From assembly GCF_013372105.1 (NCBI RefSeq), contig NZ_CP053825.1, positions 62,001 to 126,000 on the forward strand: DNA of 64,000 bases. The letters are read 5' to 3'. This DNA comes from Campylobacter armoricus (GTDB taxonomy: Bacteria; Campylobacterota; Campylobacteria; Campylobacterales; Campylobacteraceae). Of this stretch, positions 1 through 7,491 are shown one piece after another. The position numbers and the translations under genes are program-made. The first letter of the stretch is position 1. Each line of letters begins with the position of its first letter. The notes under the pieces are model-generated. The model was not told where the DNA came from and made no database searches. It worked only from the letters and a program-made list of their open reading frames with translations.

Positions 1-401
1 AAACTTTTATTCCTAGTCAAGATAAGAATAAATACTTTATGGATACTAGGTTAGGCGACTTGGCTACTTTAGATTCTCTTTATAGTTTTACATATGATGA
101 ATTGACACAAAAAGCTAAATTTAGCGATTGTATTTGGTTTAATGAACGAAAAATGCCTCATGCTTTTTATGAGGTAGAGCATTCTACTAATATAAAAAAT
201 TCTATTAACCGTTTTTATGAGCTTCAAGATTTTAGAGCAAAATTTTTTATTGTTGCGCATAAAAATAGATATAGAGAATTTCAAAATATAATTTCAAATT
301 CTATTTATGAAAAAATAAAAGATATTGTATATTTTGCAGATTATGAGAGTATTGCTAAGCAATATGAGAAAGAGAGTGTAAAATATGAAATGGGAATTTA
401 A
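1..401 (+). CDS. C-terminal part of a nuclease-like hypothetical protein (5' end outside the window)
   Basis: The reading frame is open from the first bases of the window, so the first ATG (39) is internal and the gene begins upstream. About 133 residues are visible. A segment with YEVEH followed by a helix rich in Asn and Arg, then a strand FFIVAH, resembles the core of PD-(D/E)XK-type restriction or repair nucleases, with an upstream Asp in SDCIWF. That resemblance is from memory and the catalytic Lys is not obvious, so the function is not assigned. It ends 21 bases before hisH. In C. jejuni, as I recall, hisB precedes hisH, so a foreign gene may sit inside the his cluster here. Confidence 0.6.
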   Translation, partial: TFIPSQDKNKYFMDTRLGDLATLDSLYSFTYDELTQKAKFSDCIWFNERKMPHAFYEVEHSTNIKNSINRFYELQDFRAKFFIVAHKNRYREFQNIISNSIYEKIKDIVYFADYESIAKQYEKESVKYEMGI

Positions 402-422
402 TTTTTCAAGAAAGTGTTTATC

Positions 423-1004
423 ATGAATTTAGCCATTATAGATACAGGTTGTGCGAATTTAGCTTCTTTGAAATTTGCTCTTGATCGTTTAGGGCAAAAT
501 AGTATCATAACTCATGATTTAAAAGAACTCTCACAAGCAGATAAGCTTTTACTCCCTGGTGTTGGCACTGCAGCTAAAGCGATGGAGAATTTACAAGCAT
601 TAAATTTAGAAAATTTTATCCAAACTACTACTAAGCCCCTTTTAGGAATTTGTCTTGGTATGCAAATTCTAGGTGAATTTTCAGAAGAGCTACACCAAAA
701 AACACTTGGTATTATGCCTTTTAAAACGCAAAAATTCCAAGAAAAAGCTAATTTTACCTTTCCGCATATGGGGTGGAATCAAGTATCAAGCACACATGAG
801 CTTTTTAAAGGCTTAAACGGGGCTTATTTTTATTTTGTGCATAGTTATTGTGTGGGTTTAAATGAATACACCATAGCAGAGTGTGAATACTCTACTAAAT
901 TTAGTGCAAGTTTAAATAAAGACAATTTCTATGGCGTGCAGTTTCACCCTGAAAGAAGTGGCGAGGCAGGTGAAGTGTTATTAAAAAATTTCATAAATAT
1001 GTAG
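423..1004 (+). CDS. hisH: Imidazole glycerol phosphate synthase, glutaminase subunit HisH
   Basis: HisH is the class I glutamine amidotransferase that supplies ammonia to HisF in histidine biosynthesis, in the cytoplasm. The 193-residue product shows the nucleophile Cys77 in LGICLG and the His175/Glu177 pair in QFHPE, plus the oxyanion segment PGVGTA. The length matches the family (about 196). I place the start at the ATG at 423, preceded by AAGAAAG, rather than at an in-frame GTG nine bases upstream. hisA follows after 6 bases, so hisH, hisA, hisF and hisIE form one operon. Confidence 0.95.
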   Translation: MNLAIIDTGCANLASLKFALDRLGQNSIITHDLKELSQADKLLLPGVGTAAKAMENLQALNLENFIQTTTKPLLGICLGMQILGEFSEELHQKTLGIMPFKTQKFQEKANFTFPHMGWNQVSSTHELFKGLNGAYFYFVHSYCVGLNEYTIAECEYSTKFSASLNKDNFYGVQFHPERSGEAGEVLLKNFINM

Positions 1005-1010
1005 GTAAAA

Positions 1011-1745
1011 ATGCAAACTCAAATCATTCCAGCATTAGACTTAATCGATGGCAAGGTAGTAAGACTTTATAAAGGTGATTATGCTAAAAAACAAGAATAC
1101 AGCTTTGATCCTTTAGCTAAATTTCAAGAGTATGAAGCACAAGGCATATCGTGGCTTCATTTGGTGGATTTAAGTGGTGCAAAAGATCCTAGCAAAAGGC
1201 AATTACAACTCATAGAAAAATTAGCCTTAAATGTCAAAGTAAATTTGCAAGTAGGCGGAGGCATACGCACTAAAGATGAGATTAAGGCTTTATTTGATAG
1301 CGGTGTTAAACGCGTAGTTATAGGCTCTTTAGCAGTTAAAAATAAAGCCTTTACACAAGAGCTTTTGAGTGAATTTGGCGTAGAAAATATAGTCTTAGCG
1401 CTTGATAGTGTTTGTATTAAAGGTGAGTTTTTTGTAGCCACTGATGCGTGGAGCAAAACAAGCGATGAGAGTTTGTTTGAGCTTTTAAATTTTTATAAAG
1501 ATATAAAGCATATTTTATGCACTGATATTTCCAAAGATGGCACGATGAGTGGAGCAAATATAGCTTTATACAACGCTTTGCATGAAAAATTCCCACATTT
1601 ACAAACCCAAGCAAGCGGAGGTGTGGCGAGTTTGCAAGATTTTATCGATTTAAAAGGCATAGTAAGTGGTATCATCACAGGCAAAGCCTTGCTTGATGGA
1701 AAATTTAGCATTAAGGAGGCTAAAGAATGCTTGCAAAACGCATAA
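1011..1745 (+). CDS. hisA: ProFAR isomerase HisA
   Basis: HisA is the (beta/alpha)8 isomerase that converts ProFAR to PRFAR in histidine biosynthesis. The 244-residue product has the catalytic Asp10 in PALDLIDG, the phosphate-binding GGGIRT of the first half and a second Asp in LALDSV, followed by the C-terminal ASGGV phosphate motif. Length is normal. It follows hisH closely and overlaps the start of hisF by 19 bases, which suggests translational coupling of the two homologous barrels. Confidence 0.96.
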   Translation: MQTQIIPALDLIDGKVVRLYKGDYAKKQEYSFDPLAKFQEYEAQGISWLHLVDLSGAKDPSKRQLQLIEKLALNVKVNLQVGGGIRTKDEIKALFDSGVKRVVIGSLAVKNKAFTQELLSEFGVENIVLALDSVCIKGEFFVATDAWSKTSDESLFELLNFYKDIKHILCTDISKDGTMSGANIALYNALHEKFPHLQTQASGGVASLQDFIDLKGIVSGIITGKALLDGKFSIKEAKECLQNA

Positions 1746-2494
1746 TAGCATGTTTGGATGTCAAAGATGGTAGAGTTGTAAAAGGGGTGCAGTTTAAAAA
1801 CCATGAAGATATGGGCGATATCATAGAGCTTGCTAAATTTTACTCACAAAATGGCATTGATGAGCTAGTATTTTATGATATTACAGCTTCAGCTAAAAAT
1901 GAGCGTGTAGATAGGGCTTGGGTAAGCAAGGTCGCACAAAATATCTCCATACCATTTTGCGTAGCAGGTGGTATAAAAAGCGAAGATGACGCAAAAGAGC
2001 TTTTGGCAAATGGAGCTGATAAAATTTCTATTAATTCCCCTGCTTTAAATGATCCTGATTTAATCTCACGCCTTGCTAAAAATTTTGGCGTGCAGTGTGT
2101 TGTTGTAGGTATAGACTCGTTTAAAGATGAAAATGGCGAGCTTTTGGTTTATAAATATACAGGCGATGAGAGCAAATCTCATCATAGTGGTAAAAAAACA
2201 CTAGAATGGGTAAAGCAAGTATGCGAGTTAGGAGCCGGGGAAATCGTGCTAAATATGATGAATCAAGATGGCATGAAAAAAGGTTATGATTTAGATCAAC
2301 TTGCTAAGGTTAGAAAAATTTGCCCTGTGCCTTTGATAGCAAGTGGTGGAGCAGGTGCTAAAGAGCATTTTTTAGACGCTTTTAAGCTCGGAGTAGATGG
2401 AGCTTTAGCTGCTTCGATTTTTCATAAAAAGCTTATAGATATAAAAGAATTAAAACTTTTTTTAAAAGATCAAGGCATCACAATACGCATTTAA
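1727..2494 (+). CDS. hisF: Imidazole glycerol phosphate synthase, cyclase subunit HisF
   Basis: HisF is the synthase barrel that, with HisH, closes the imidazole ring and releases AICAR. The 255-residue product starts with the typical [16 protein letters not shown] segment containing the catalytic Asp11, has the second-half Asp in VVGIDSF, and carries the phosphate-binding GGI and ASGGAG turns. The ATG at 1727 lies within the end of hisA and is preceded by a strong AAGGAGG site inside that gene. hisIE follows after 9 bases. Confidence 0.97.
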   Translation: MLAKRIIACLDVKDGRVVKGVQFKNHEDMGDIIELAKFYSQNGIDELVFYDITASAKNERVDRAWVSKVAQNISIPFCVAGGIKSEDDAKELLANGADKISINSPALNDPDLISRLAKNFGVQCVVVGIDSFKDENGELLVYKYTGDESKSHHSGKKTLEWVKQVCELGAGEIVLNMMNQDGMKKGYDLDQLAKVRKICPVPLIASGGAGAKEHFLDAFKLGVDGALAASIFHKKLIDIKELKLFLKDQGITIRI

Positions 2495-2503
2495 GGACAA
2501 AAA

Positions 2504-3130
2504 ATGGATATCAATCAAGAAGAATTTATAAAAAGCATTAATTGGAACAAAGTAGCAAATTTAGTCCCTGTCATAGTGCAAGATTTTCACTCGTGTGAAG
2601 TTTTAATGCAAGGCTTTATGAACGAACAAGCCTTAAGAGAAAGTTTCAAGCATAAAAAAGTCGTATTTTACTCCCGCACAAAAGAGCGTTTGTGGATGAA
2701 AGGTGAAGAAAGTGGAAATTTTTTAAATATCATAGATTTAGGGCTTGATTGTGATAAAGATTGTATTTTAGTTTTGGTTAAACCAAGCGGAGCTACTTGC
2801 CATAGTGGTGATGTTTCTTGTTTTGAGCAAATTTCTAAAAAGGCTGATTTTGTATTTTTATCACGCCTTGAAAAACTTATTTACTCAAGGAAAAATGCTG
2901 CCCCAAATTCTTCTTATACGGCTGAACTTTTTGCAAAAGGCACCAAACGCATCGCACAAAAGGTAGGCGAAGAAGGCGTAGAAACATCCTTAGCAGCCAC
3001 GGCAAAAGACAAAGACGAGTTAATCTGCGAAGCAGCTGACTTGCTTTATCATTTAGATGTTTTATTAGCCGATGCAAATTTGAGTTTAAATGATGTCATA
3101 GCAAAATTGAAAGAAAGAAATAAAAGTTAA
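2504..3130 (+). CDS. hisI: Bifunctional phosphoribosyl-AMP cyclohydrolase / phosphoribosyl-ATP pyrophosphatase HisIE
   Basis: This fusion performs the second and third steps of histidine synthesis. Residues about 1-115 form the HisI cyclohydrolase domain with Zn/Mg-binding Asp and Cys residues (LDCDKDC, ATCHSG, VSCF). Residues about 120-208 form the HisE domain, a MazG-like all-helical pyrophosphatase with GEEGVET and the downstream EAADLLYH acidic motif. It is the last gene of the his cluster. Its TAA lies inside a hairpin that also terminates the convergent small RNA on the other strand, so his transcription probably ends there. Confidence 0.96.
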   Translation: MDINQEEFIKSINWNKVANLVPVIVQDFHSCEVLMQGFMNEQALRESFKHKKVVFYSRTKERLWMKGEESGNFLNIIDLGLDCDKDCILVLVKPSGATCHSGDVSCFEQISKKADFVFLSRLEKLIYSRKNAAPNSSYTAELFAKGTKRIAQKVGEEGVETSLAATAKDKDELICEAADLLYHLDVLLADANLSLNDVIAKLKERNKS

Positions 3131-3176
3131 GCGTGATTTCTCACGCTTAATTAAGCAATATTTTTGAAAAGATTCA
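3121..3176 (-). ncRNA. Small RNA copy A (CjNC1/CjNC4-like, sigma28-dependent)
   Basis: Read on the minus strand, a sigma28-type promoter (3209-3183) is followed by about 56 bases: an unstructured AT-rich 5' half, then a 10-bp stem closed by a GAAA loop and a T-rich tail (TTTTATTT). This is the layout of a short trans-acting RNA. The transcribed part is identical to copy B at 7436-7491. The 5' half is complementary to the flaB and flgE leaders. I recall two sigma28-dependent RNA paralogs, CjNC1 and CjNC4, in thermophilic Campylobacter with predicted sigma54-dependent targets; this is very probably a member. Ends are estimated to within a few bases. Confidence 0.75.
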
Positions 3177-3189
3177 CTAACTATATCGA
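3122..3189. repeat. Left arm of a 68-bp inverted repeat flanking the flgE segment
   Basis: These 68 bases match the reverse complement of 7423-7490 at 67 positions; the single difference is at 3179/7433. Weaker similarity continues inward for about 22 bases to the -35 boxes (17 of 22 matching). The arm covers the small RNA and part of its promoter. Arms about 4.2 kb apart in opposite orientation could recombine and invert the segment, or be homogenised by gene conversion. Confidence 0.9.
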
Positions 3190-3209
3190 GTAATTTTAAA
3201 AAAACTTTA
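3183..3209 (-). promoter_or_regulatory. Sigma28 (FliA)-type promoter of small RNA copy A
   Basis: On the minus strand TAAAGTTT (3209-3202) is followed by 13 bases and CGATAT (3188-3183). The same elements with the same 13-base spacing occur before copy B and, as TAAATTTT-N13-CGATAT, before flaA. The bases between the elements differ between copies A and B while both boxes are kept, which argues that the boxes are under selection. Confidence 0.75.
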
Positions 3210-3315
3210 TAAAATTTTTACAAATATCTTTTTAAAAAGTTATAGTAGTTTTAATTTATTTTTTATGTTAGAATAAATTATCACATAAGCAAGAAGTCGT
3301 CTAGCTATTTATTTT

Positions 3316-4030
3316 ATGAGTAACCTTAACGAAGACATAATTTTTCCTACAGCCTAGAAAAACCGCAGTTTTAGTGGATTTGTCTTTTTTTATAGAAAGA
3401 TATAATACTTTAAAACATATCAAAGATATGACTCCTGAAGAACTAGCAAAACGATTAAAAGATTATGTGTTTGAGTCTGTTAGAAGAAATAAAGATTATT
3501 TATATAGAGTGTATATTTATGATTGTGAGCCATTAAATAAAATATTCCTATGCCACCTATAGAAAAAACAGATAAATCATTAAATCTTGGAAAAACTGAT
3601 ACTTTTAAATTTAGAATTAGCTTGTTGGATTGTCTAAGACAACAGCCGTATTTTGCTGTAAGATTGGGCGAGATTGATGAAAATAGTTTTCAATGGAAAA
3701 TCAAAGATTATAAAAAATTTAAACAGCTTTTGCAAAAAGAAATAGAAATTGATAGCTTACTGCTGATGATTTTGTTTTAGATATCAGACAAAAAGGCGTT
3801 GATATGAAAATAGGATTTAGATATTGCCACTTTATCTATAAAAAAACAAATCGAAAAAATCATTCTTATTACCGCAGATAGCGATTTTATACCAGCTATA
3901 AACATACAAGAAAAGAAGGGTTATTGTTCAGTTATATCCCATGAGAGTTCCAAATTCTCAAATCAAAAAAGGTCTATTAGAGCATATAGATATTCTCTCA
4001 TCAGTTTTAAAAATACTAGCAATTCTTAAT
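3316..4030 (+). pseudogene. Broken NYN-domain (PIN-like RNase) protein
   Basis: Fragments in shifting frames make up one protein. The start at 3316 (MSNLNEDIIFPT) stops at once. A second frame gives VLVDLSFFIERYN with the first NYN acidic residue, and another continues at 3550. Further fragments read DIRQKGVDMKIG and IILITADSDF, the typical NYN motifs, before a last fragment near 3925-4030 (MRVPNSQIKKGLLEH). At least four frame changes are needed, so no intact product is made. NYN proteins are presumed metal-dependent ribonucleases. There is also no good ribosome-binding site for the internal frames. Confidence 0.8.
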
Positions 4031-4080
4031 TACACAATTCACATTATAAATTTATACAAGTTTTATAAATATCTTCATTT

Positions 4081-4097
4081 TTGGAACACTTCTTGCT
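4081..4097 (+). promoter_or_regulatory. Sigma54 promoter of flgE
   Basis: TTGGAACACTTCTTGCT contains GG at 4083-4084 and GC at 4095-4096, separated by exactly 10 bases, as in the -24/-12 consensus. The predicted start of transcription is near 4108, giving a leader of about 57 bases. RpoN with the FlgSR system drives hook-class genes in Campylobacter, in agreement with this placement. Confidence 0.88.
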
Positions 4098-4164
4098 TTT
4101 ATATTTGCAAGCAATAGAAGATTGTGAGATATTCACAAAACAATATTTTTTAAAGGATTTAATT

Positions 4165-6588
4165 ATGATGAGATCTCTTTGGGCTGGAGTTTCAGGACTT
4201 CAAGCACACCAATACGCAATGGATGTAGAAGGTAACAACATAGCCAATGTTAATACATTTGGTTTTAAGTATTCTCGTGCGGATTTTTCTACACTTATGA
4301 GCCAAACTTCTAAAATCGCCACAGCTCCAGATGGGGATTTAGGTGGTAAAAACCCTATGCAAGTAGGTCTTGGTGCAGGTGTAAATTCTACCACAAGAAT
4401 CCACTCACAAGGTAATATCCAAACCACAGATAAAAACACAGACTTAGCTATCAACGGAGATGGATTTTTCATCGTATCAAATGATGGTGGTGTAACACAA
4501 TTTTTTACTCGTGCAGGGGATTTTAAAACAGACGCAGTAGGAAATTTCGTAGATAATAACGGCTACACAGTCCAAGGATGGAATTATAATCAAGAAACAG
4601 GTCAGATTGATTCATCTAAATCAGTAGAAGACATAGTCATCCCACCAGGTATGAGTATGCCAGCTAAACAAAGCTCTATAGTAAAACTTACAGCAAACCT
4701 AGATAGTGGTAATACTCTAGGTTCAAATGCTTCAGCTAAAAGACCTATCTATGCTCTTGATTCAGCTCATGGCAGAAGAAATGATACAGGAACAGCTATA
4801 GATGAAAATGATACAGGCCATACTGAATTTTATACTACTTCAAAAACTGGAGCCCAAGTAACCGAAAAAGGTGTAGATATGGGAGTGGTGTTTAATGCTA
4901 AAGGAGAAGGTTTAAATTTAAGAGATGGTCAAGGTATATGGGTAAGCTATGCTGAGGCTAAGTATCAAGCTCCAGCATTTGTAAATCCTGATTTACCTAC
5001 TAATGAAAGTGATATACAACCAAATGCTAATTATACTTTTTGGGGTTATACTAAACAAGATGGCACACAAGTTCCTGCTACTTTAGACATTACTATAAAT
5101 GGAACACACATTACAGCAACTGGTGTAGGTAGAGAAACATTTTTAAATGCTATCAATGCAAAAACAGCCGAAACTGGTGTAGTAGCTTCTATAGTAGATG
5201 GTAAAATGACCTTTACAAACGATAATAGCACGGGAACTACAGCTAAAAGTAAAAATATAAATATTAGCGTAGGGACTACAAATACAGCTGGAGAAGTTAC
5301 AGCTACAACTGGAACTACTGGAAATGTGACTATCCCAGTTCCACCAGCAGGTCATAATATAACAGGACTTGCTACTCCAGTCCAAGTCATCACAGCTCAT
5401 GAGTATATTTATAGTTCAAATAATGTAGATATAGGAAAAGATCCTAATCCAAAGGCAACAAATGTCAATGATGCAAATATGCCTAGTGCAACAGGACAAA
5501 GGACTTTCCACACCACTGAAGATTTAAGAGAATTAATGCAAAGAGATGCTAGGTTTGCAGTAGATTATGATGGAGATGGCTCTATAGAAAATTATAACAC
5601 TGGTGGAACAACAAACGGACAAGATGTTAATATAGGCGTAGAAGTTGTAGTAGAAAGTGATGGTAGATTTAAAATAACTAATCCTAAAATAGATAATAAT
5701 TCTAAAGATATGACTTTTAAAATTACAGGTTATTCTAATGAAGCAAATAAAATAGCTACGAATGATAAATTTACAAATATCTTTAGTGCTTTAGATGGAA
5801 ATTTCAATGCAGGAAATAATGAGAAGTATTCTCAAGATATGTATCTATCAGCTCATACTGCTAGTATAGAAATTTTTGACTCATTAGGAACTAGACACGA
5901 GCTAACCGTGCAATTTACCAAACAAACCAAAACAGCAGATGGTGGTGCTGAATGGTCTATCATCATCTCAGTGCCTGAGCCTGCTGAGATAAATTTTAGC
6001 GGAGATGGTGCCCCTGGTAATATAGTAGTAGGAAATTTAAGATTTGGTAATGATGGTTCGCTTCAAAGCTATACGCCAAATGTATTAAACTTTACAGGAA
6101 ATAACGGCTCAAAACCTGATCAAGTAATAAAACTTGACTTTGGGACAACTGGAGCTTTTGATGGTTTAACAAGCTATGATAAAGACTCAGCTACTACTAA
6201 ACAAGAAACAGATGGCTACACAGGAGGTAATCTAAAGCAAGATGCACTAAGAACTGATGAAAATGGTTATATCTATGGAGAATTTACTAATGGTAAAACT
6301 CTAGCTTTGGCTAAGGTTGCTTTAGCGTCTTTCCCAAATAATATGGGTCTTGAAGAAATAGGAAATAATCTTTTCAAAACAACGGCAAATTCAGGAACTC
6401 CTACTATAGGCCATGCTGGAGAAGGTGGTAGAGGTGGGCTCAAATCTTCTGCGATAGAAATGTCAAATGTGGATTTGAGTCGTTCATTAACTCAGCTTAT
6501 CGTTATACAAAGAGGATATCAAGCAAGCTCTAAAACTATCACTACAAGTGATCAGCTTTTAAATACTTTGCTTCAATTAAAACAATAA
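4165..6588 (+). CDS. flgE: Flagellar hook protein FlgE
   Basis: FlgE polymerises into the hook that joins the rod to the filament. The 807-residue product has the N-terminal rod/hook signature ([12 protein letters not shown], then [12 protein letters not shown]) and the matching C-terminal coiled coil ([31 protein letters not shown]). The centre, about residues 150-620, is long and variable, giving the large hook protein typical of Campylobacter (about 840-865 in C. jejuni, where it is called flgE2). I start at the ATG at 4165 because AAAGGA lies 8 bases upstream; 4168 is a possible alternative. It is monocistronic, behind a sigma54 promoter. Confidence 0.95.
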   Translation: MMRSLWAGVSGLQAHQYAMDVEGNNIANVNTFGFKYSRADFSTLMSQTSKIATAPDGDLGGKNPMQVGLGAGVNSTTRIHSQGNIQTTDKNTDLAINGDGFFIVSNDGGVTQFFTRAGDFKTDAVGNFVDNNGYTVQGWNYNQETGQIDSSKSVEDIVIPPGMSMPAKQSSIVKLTANLDSGNTLGSNASAKRPIYALDSAHGRRNDTGTAIDENDTGHTEFYTTSKTGAQVTEKGVDMGVVFNAKGEGLNLRDGQGIWVSYAEAKYQAPAFVNPDLPTNESDIQPNANYTFWGYTKQDGTQVPATLDITINGTHITATGVGRETFLNAINAKTAETGVVASIVDGKMTFTNDNSTGTTAKSKNINISVGTTNTAGEVTATTGTTGNVTIPVPPAGHNITGLATPVQVITAHEYIYSSNNVDIGKDPNPKATNVNDANMPSATGQRTFHTTEDLRELMQRDARFAVDYDGDGSIENYNTGGTTNGQDVNIGVEVVVESDGRFKITNPKIDNNSKDMTFKITGYSNEANKIATNDKFTNIFSALDGNFNAGNNEKYSQDMYLSAHTASIEIFDSLGTRHELTVQFTKQTKTADGGAEWSIIISVPEPAEINFSGDGAPGNIVVGNLRFGNDGSLQSYTPNVLNFTGNNGSKPDQVIKLDFGTTGAFDGLTSYDKDSATTKQETDGYTGGNLKQDALRTDENGYIYGEFTNGKTLALAKVALASFPNNMGLEEIGNNLFKTTANSGTPTIGHAGEGGRGGLKSSAIEMSNVDLSRSLTQLIVIQRGYQASSKTITTSDQLLNTLLQLKQ

Positions 6589-6594
6589 TTCTAA

Positions 6595-6616
6595 CCCAAG
6601 GTTTTAAAGCCTTGGG
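6595..6616 (+). terminator. Hairpin after flgE
   Basis: CCCAAGG pairs with CCTTGGG around an 8-base loop just after the flgE stop. There is no clear T-run, so termination may need other factors. Further overlapping hairpins (ACAAGG/CCTTGT and TATCAAG/CTTGATA) occupy 6620-6680, and another arm pair (ACTCACT/AGTGAGT) lies near 6686-6717. The gap between flgE and the convergent gene at 6752 is therefore unusually rich in structure. Confidence 0.55.
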
Positions 6617-6751
6617 GTCAAGCTTTACAAGGTTATCAAGGTAGCCTTGTAATACTTGATAGCCTTGAGCCTTCAATCTATTGCTAACTCACTTCTTTTT
6701 TGCCTAAGGAGTGAGTAGCATGATTTCATATCGACAAAAGAAAATGAAAAT

Positions 6752-7333
6752 TTATAAATTTTTGCTTTTAAAATTTATCATTAGTGGTTCTAGCCATTTG
6801 GTGATTTCAAATACTTCTAGTTTGTTGTTTTTAAATTCTAAGAGTTTTTTATAATTTTGAGTATTGTCAAAAATAGTGATGTGATTGCAAAATTTTGCAA
6901 TGATGTTAAAATTTTTTAAAGACTCGTGGTATCTTTTTTCTATGAGTTCTTCTTTTATATCGTGTCCGCCCTTAGCCACGCGAATCTTAACTCTTTGCTT
7001 TGCTGTATTTGGAGAATCTAATCCTATGTAGTAAAGATTTATAGTGTAAGAATTTTTTTGTAACTTTTTGAATAAAGATAAAATGCTAGTGCCACAAAGT
7101 GTAGTTTCTTGGTTAAAATCATAAGCTTTTTTGATATAGTTTTCACGCATTTTAATGGCTATTCTTGAAGCTCTAAATTGATCTTCTTGATTTTTCCAAT
7201 CACCAAAGCTACTTACGATTTCATCGATGTTGATTCTAAGTCCAAAGTCTTTGTTTTTTTCAAGTTCATTATAATACAAGGTAGTTTTTCCAGATCCATT
7301 AACTCCTGCAAAAATAGTAGCTATTTTTTTCAT
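6752..7333 (-). CDS. Zeta-toxin-like P-loop kinase
   Basis: The 193-residue protein begins with a Walker A loop G10-V-N-G-S-G-K16-T, then an Asp in NIDEIV and a conserved ETTLCG segment. This is the order of the zeta toxin / COG4185 family, small kinases that in toxin-antitoxin systems phosphorylate UDP-N-acetylglucosamine. No epsilon-like antitoxin gene lies on either side, so it may be a solitary chromosomal homologue with another substrate. It lies inside the inverted-repeat segment and runs convergent to flgE. The start ATG at 7333 is immediately followed by the P-loop strand, so little can be missing. Confidence 0.8.
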   Translation of the reverse strand: MKKIATIFAGVNGSGKTTLYYNELEKNKDFGLRINIDEIVSSFGDWKNQEDQFRASRIAIKMRENYIKKAYDFNQETTLCGTSILSLFKKLQKNSYTINLYYIGLDSPNTAKQRVKIRVAKGGHDIKEELIEKRYHESLKNFNIIAKFCNHITIFDNTQNYKKLLEFKNNKLEVFEITKWLEPLMINFKSKNL

Positions 7334-7402
7334 TAATAAAGCCTTTGTTGAATGATGTGAAATTTTAACATAAATTGTTTATAAGTGTTTTGAAAATAAA
7401 TA

Positions 7403-7429
7403 TAAAGTTTTTTGAAAAAGGTTCGATAT
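7403..7429 (+). promoter_or_regulatory. Sigma28 (FliA)-type promoter of small RNA copy B
   Basis: TAAAGTTT (7403-7410), 13 bases, then CGATAT (7424-7429). Spacing and boxes equal those before copy A. The predicted start is near 7435-7437. It fires outward from the flgE segment, antisense to the end of the MFS gene. Confidence 0.75.
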
Positions 7430-7490
7430 AGTCAGTGAATCTTTTCAAAAATATTGCTTAATTAAGCGTGAGAAATCACGCTTAACTTTT
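7423..7490. repeat. Right arm of the 68-bp inverted repeat flanking the flgE segment
   Basis: Reverse-complement match of 3122-3189 (67 of 68). This arm overlaps the last codons of the MFS gene, which read KLSVISHA before the stop. The left arm carries the same bases but not as part of hisIE coding sequence, so the ancestral context may be the MFS end. Confidence 0.9.
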
Positions 7491-7491
7491 T
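7436..7491 (+). ncRNA. Small RNA copy B (CjNC1/CjNC4-like, sigma28-dependent)
   Basis: About 56 bases on the plus strand: a single-stranded 5' part (7436-7461), a 10-bp stem 7462-7471/7476-7485 with a GAAA loop, then C and six Ts (7487-7492), a textbook intrinsic terminator. Bases 7438-7461 pair with the flaB leader 55153-55175 and bases 7438-7456 with the flgE leader 4141-4159. The RNA is identical to copy A over its transcribed part. Its 3' half is antisense to the last codons of the MFS gene. Confidence 0.78.

Noticed and set aside
3374-3780. Two separate small genes (62 and 76 codons)
   Set aside because: Both are pieces of one NYN protein in different frames, and the first would start at an internal GTG.
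5046-5400. Antisense frames within flgE
   Set aside because: Low-complexity Ser/Cys-rich translations opposite a Thr/Gly-rich coding region; no start signals.
7423-7490. Insertion-sequence terminal repeats
   Set aside because: No transposase lies between the arms and no target duplication was seen; the arms are explained by the duplicated RNA gene.
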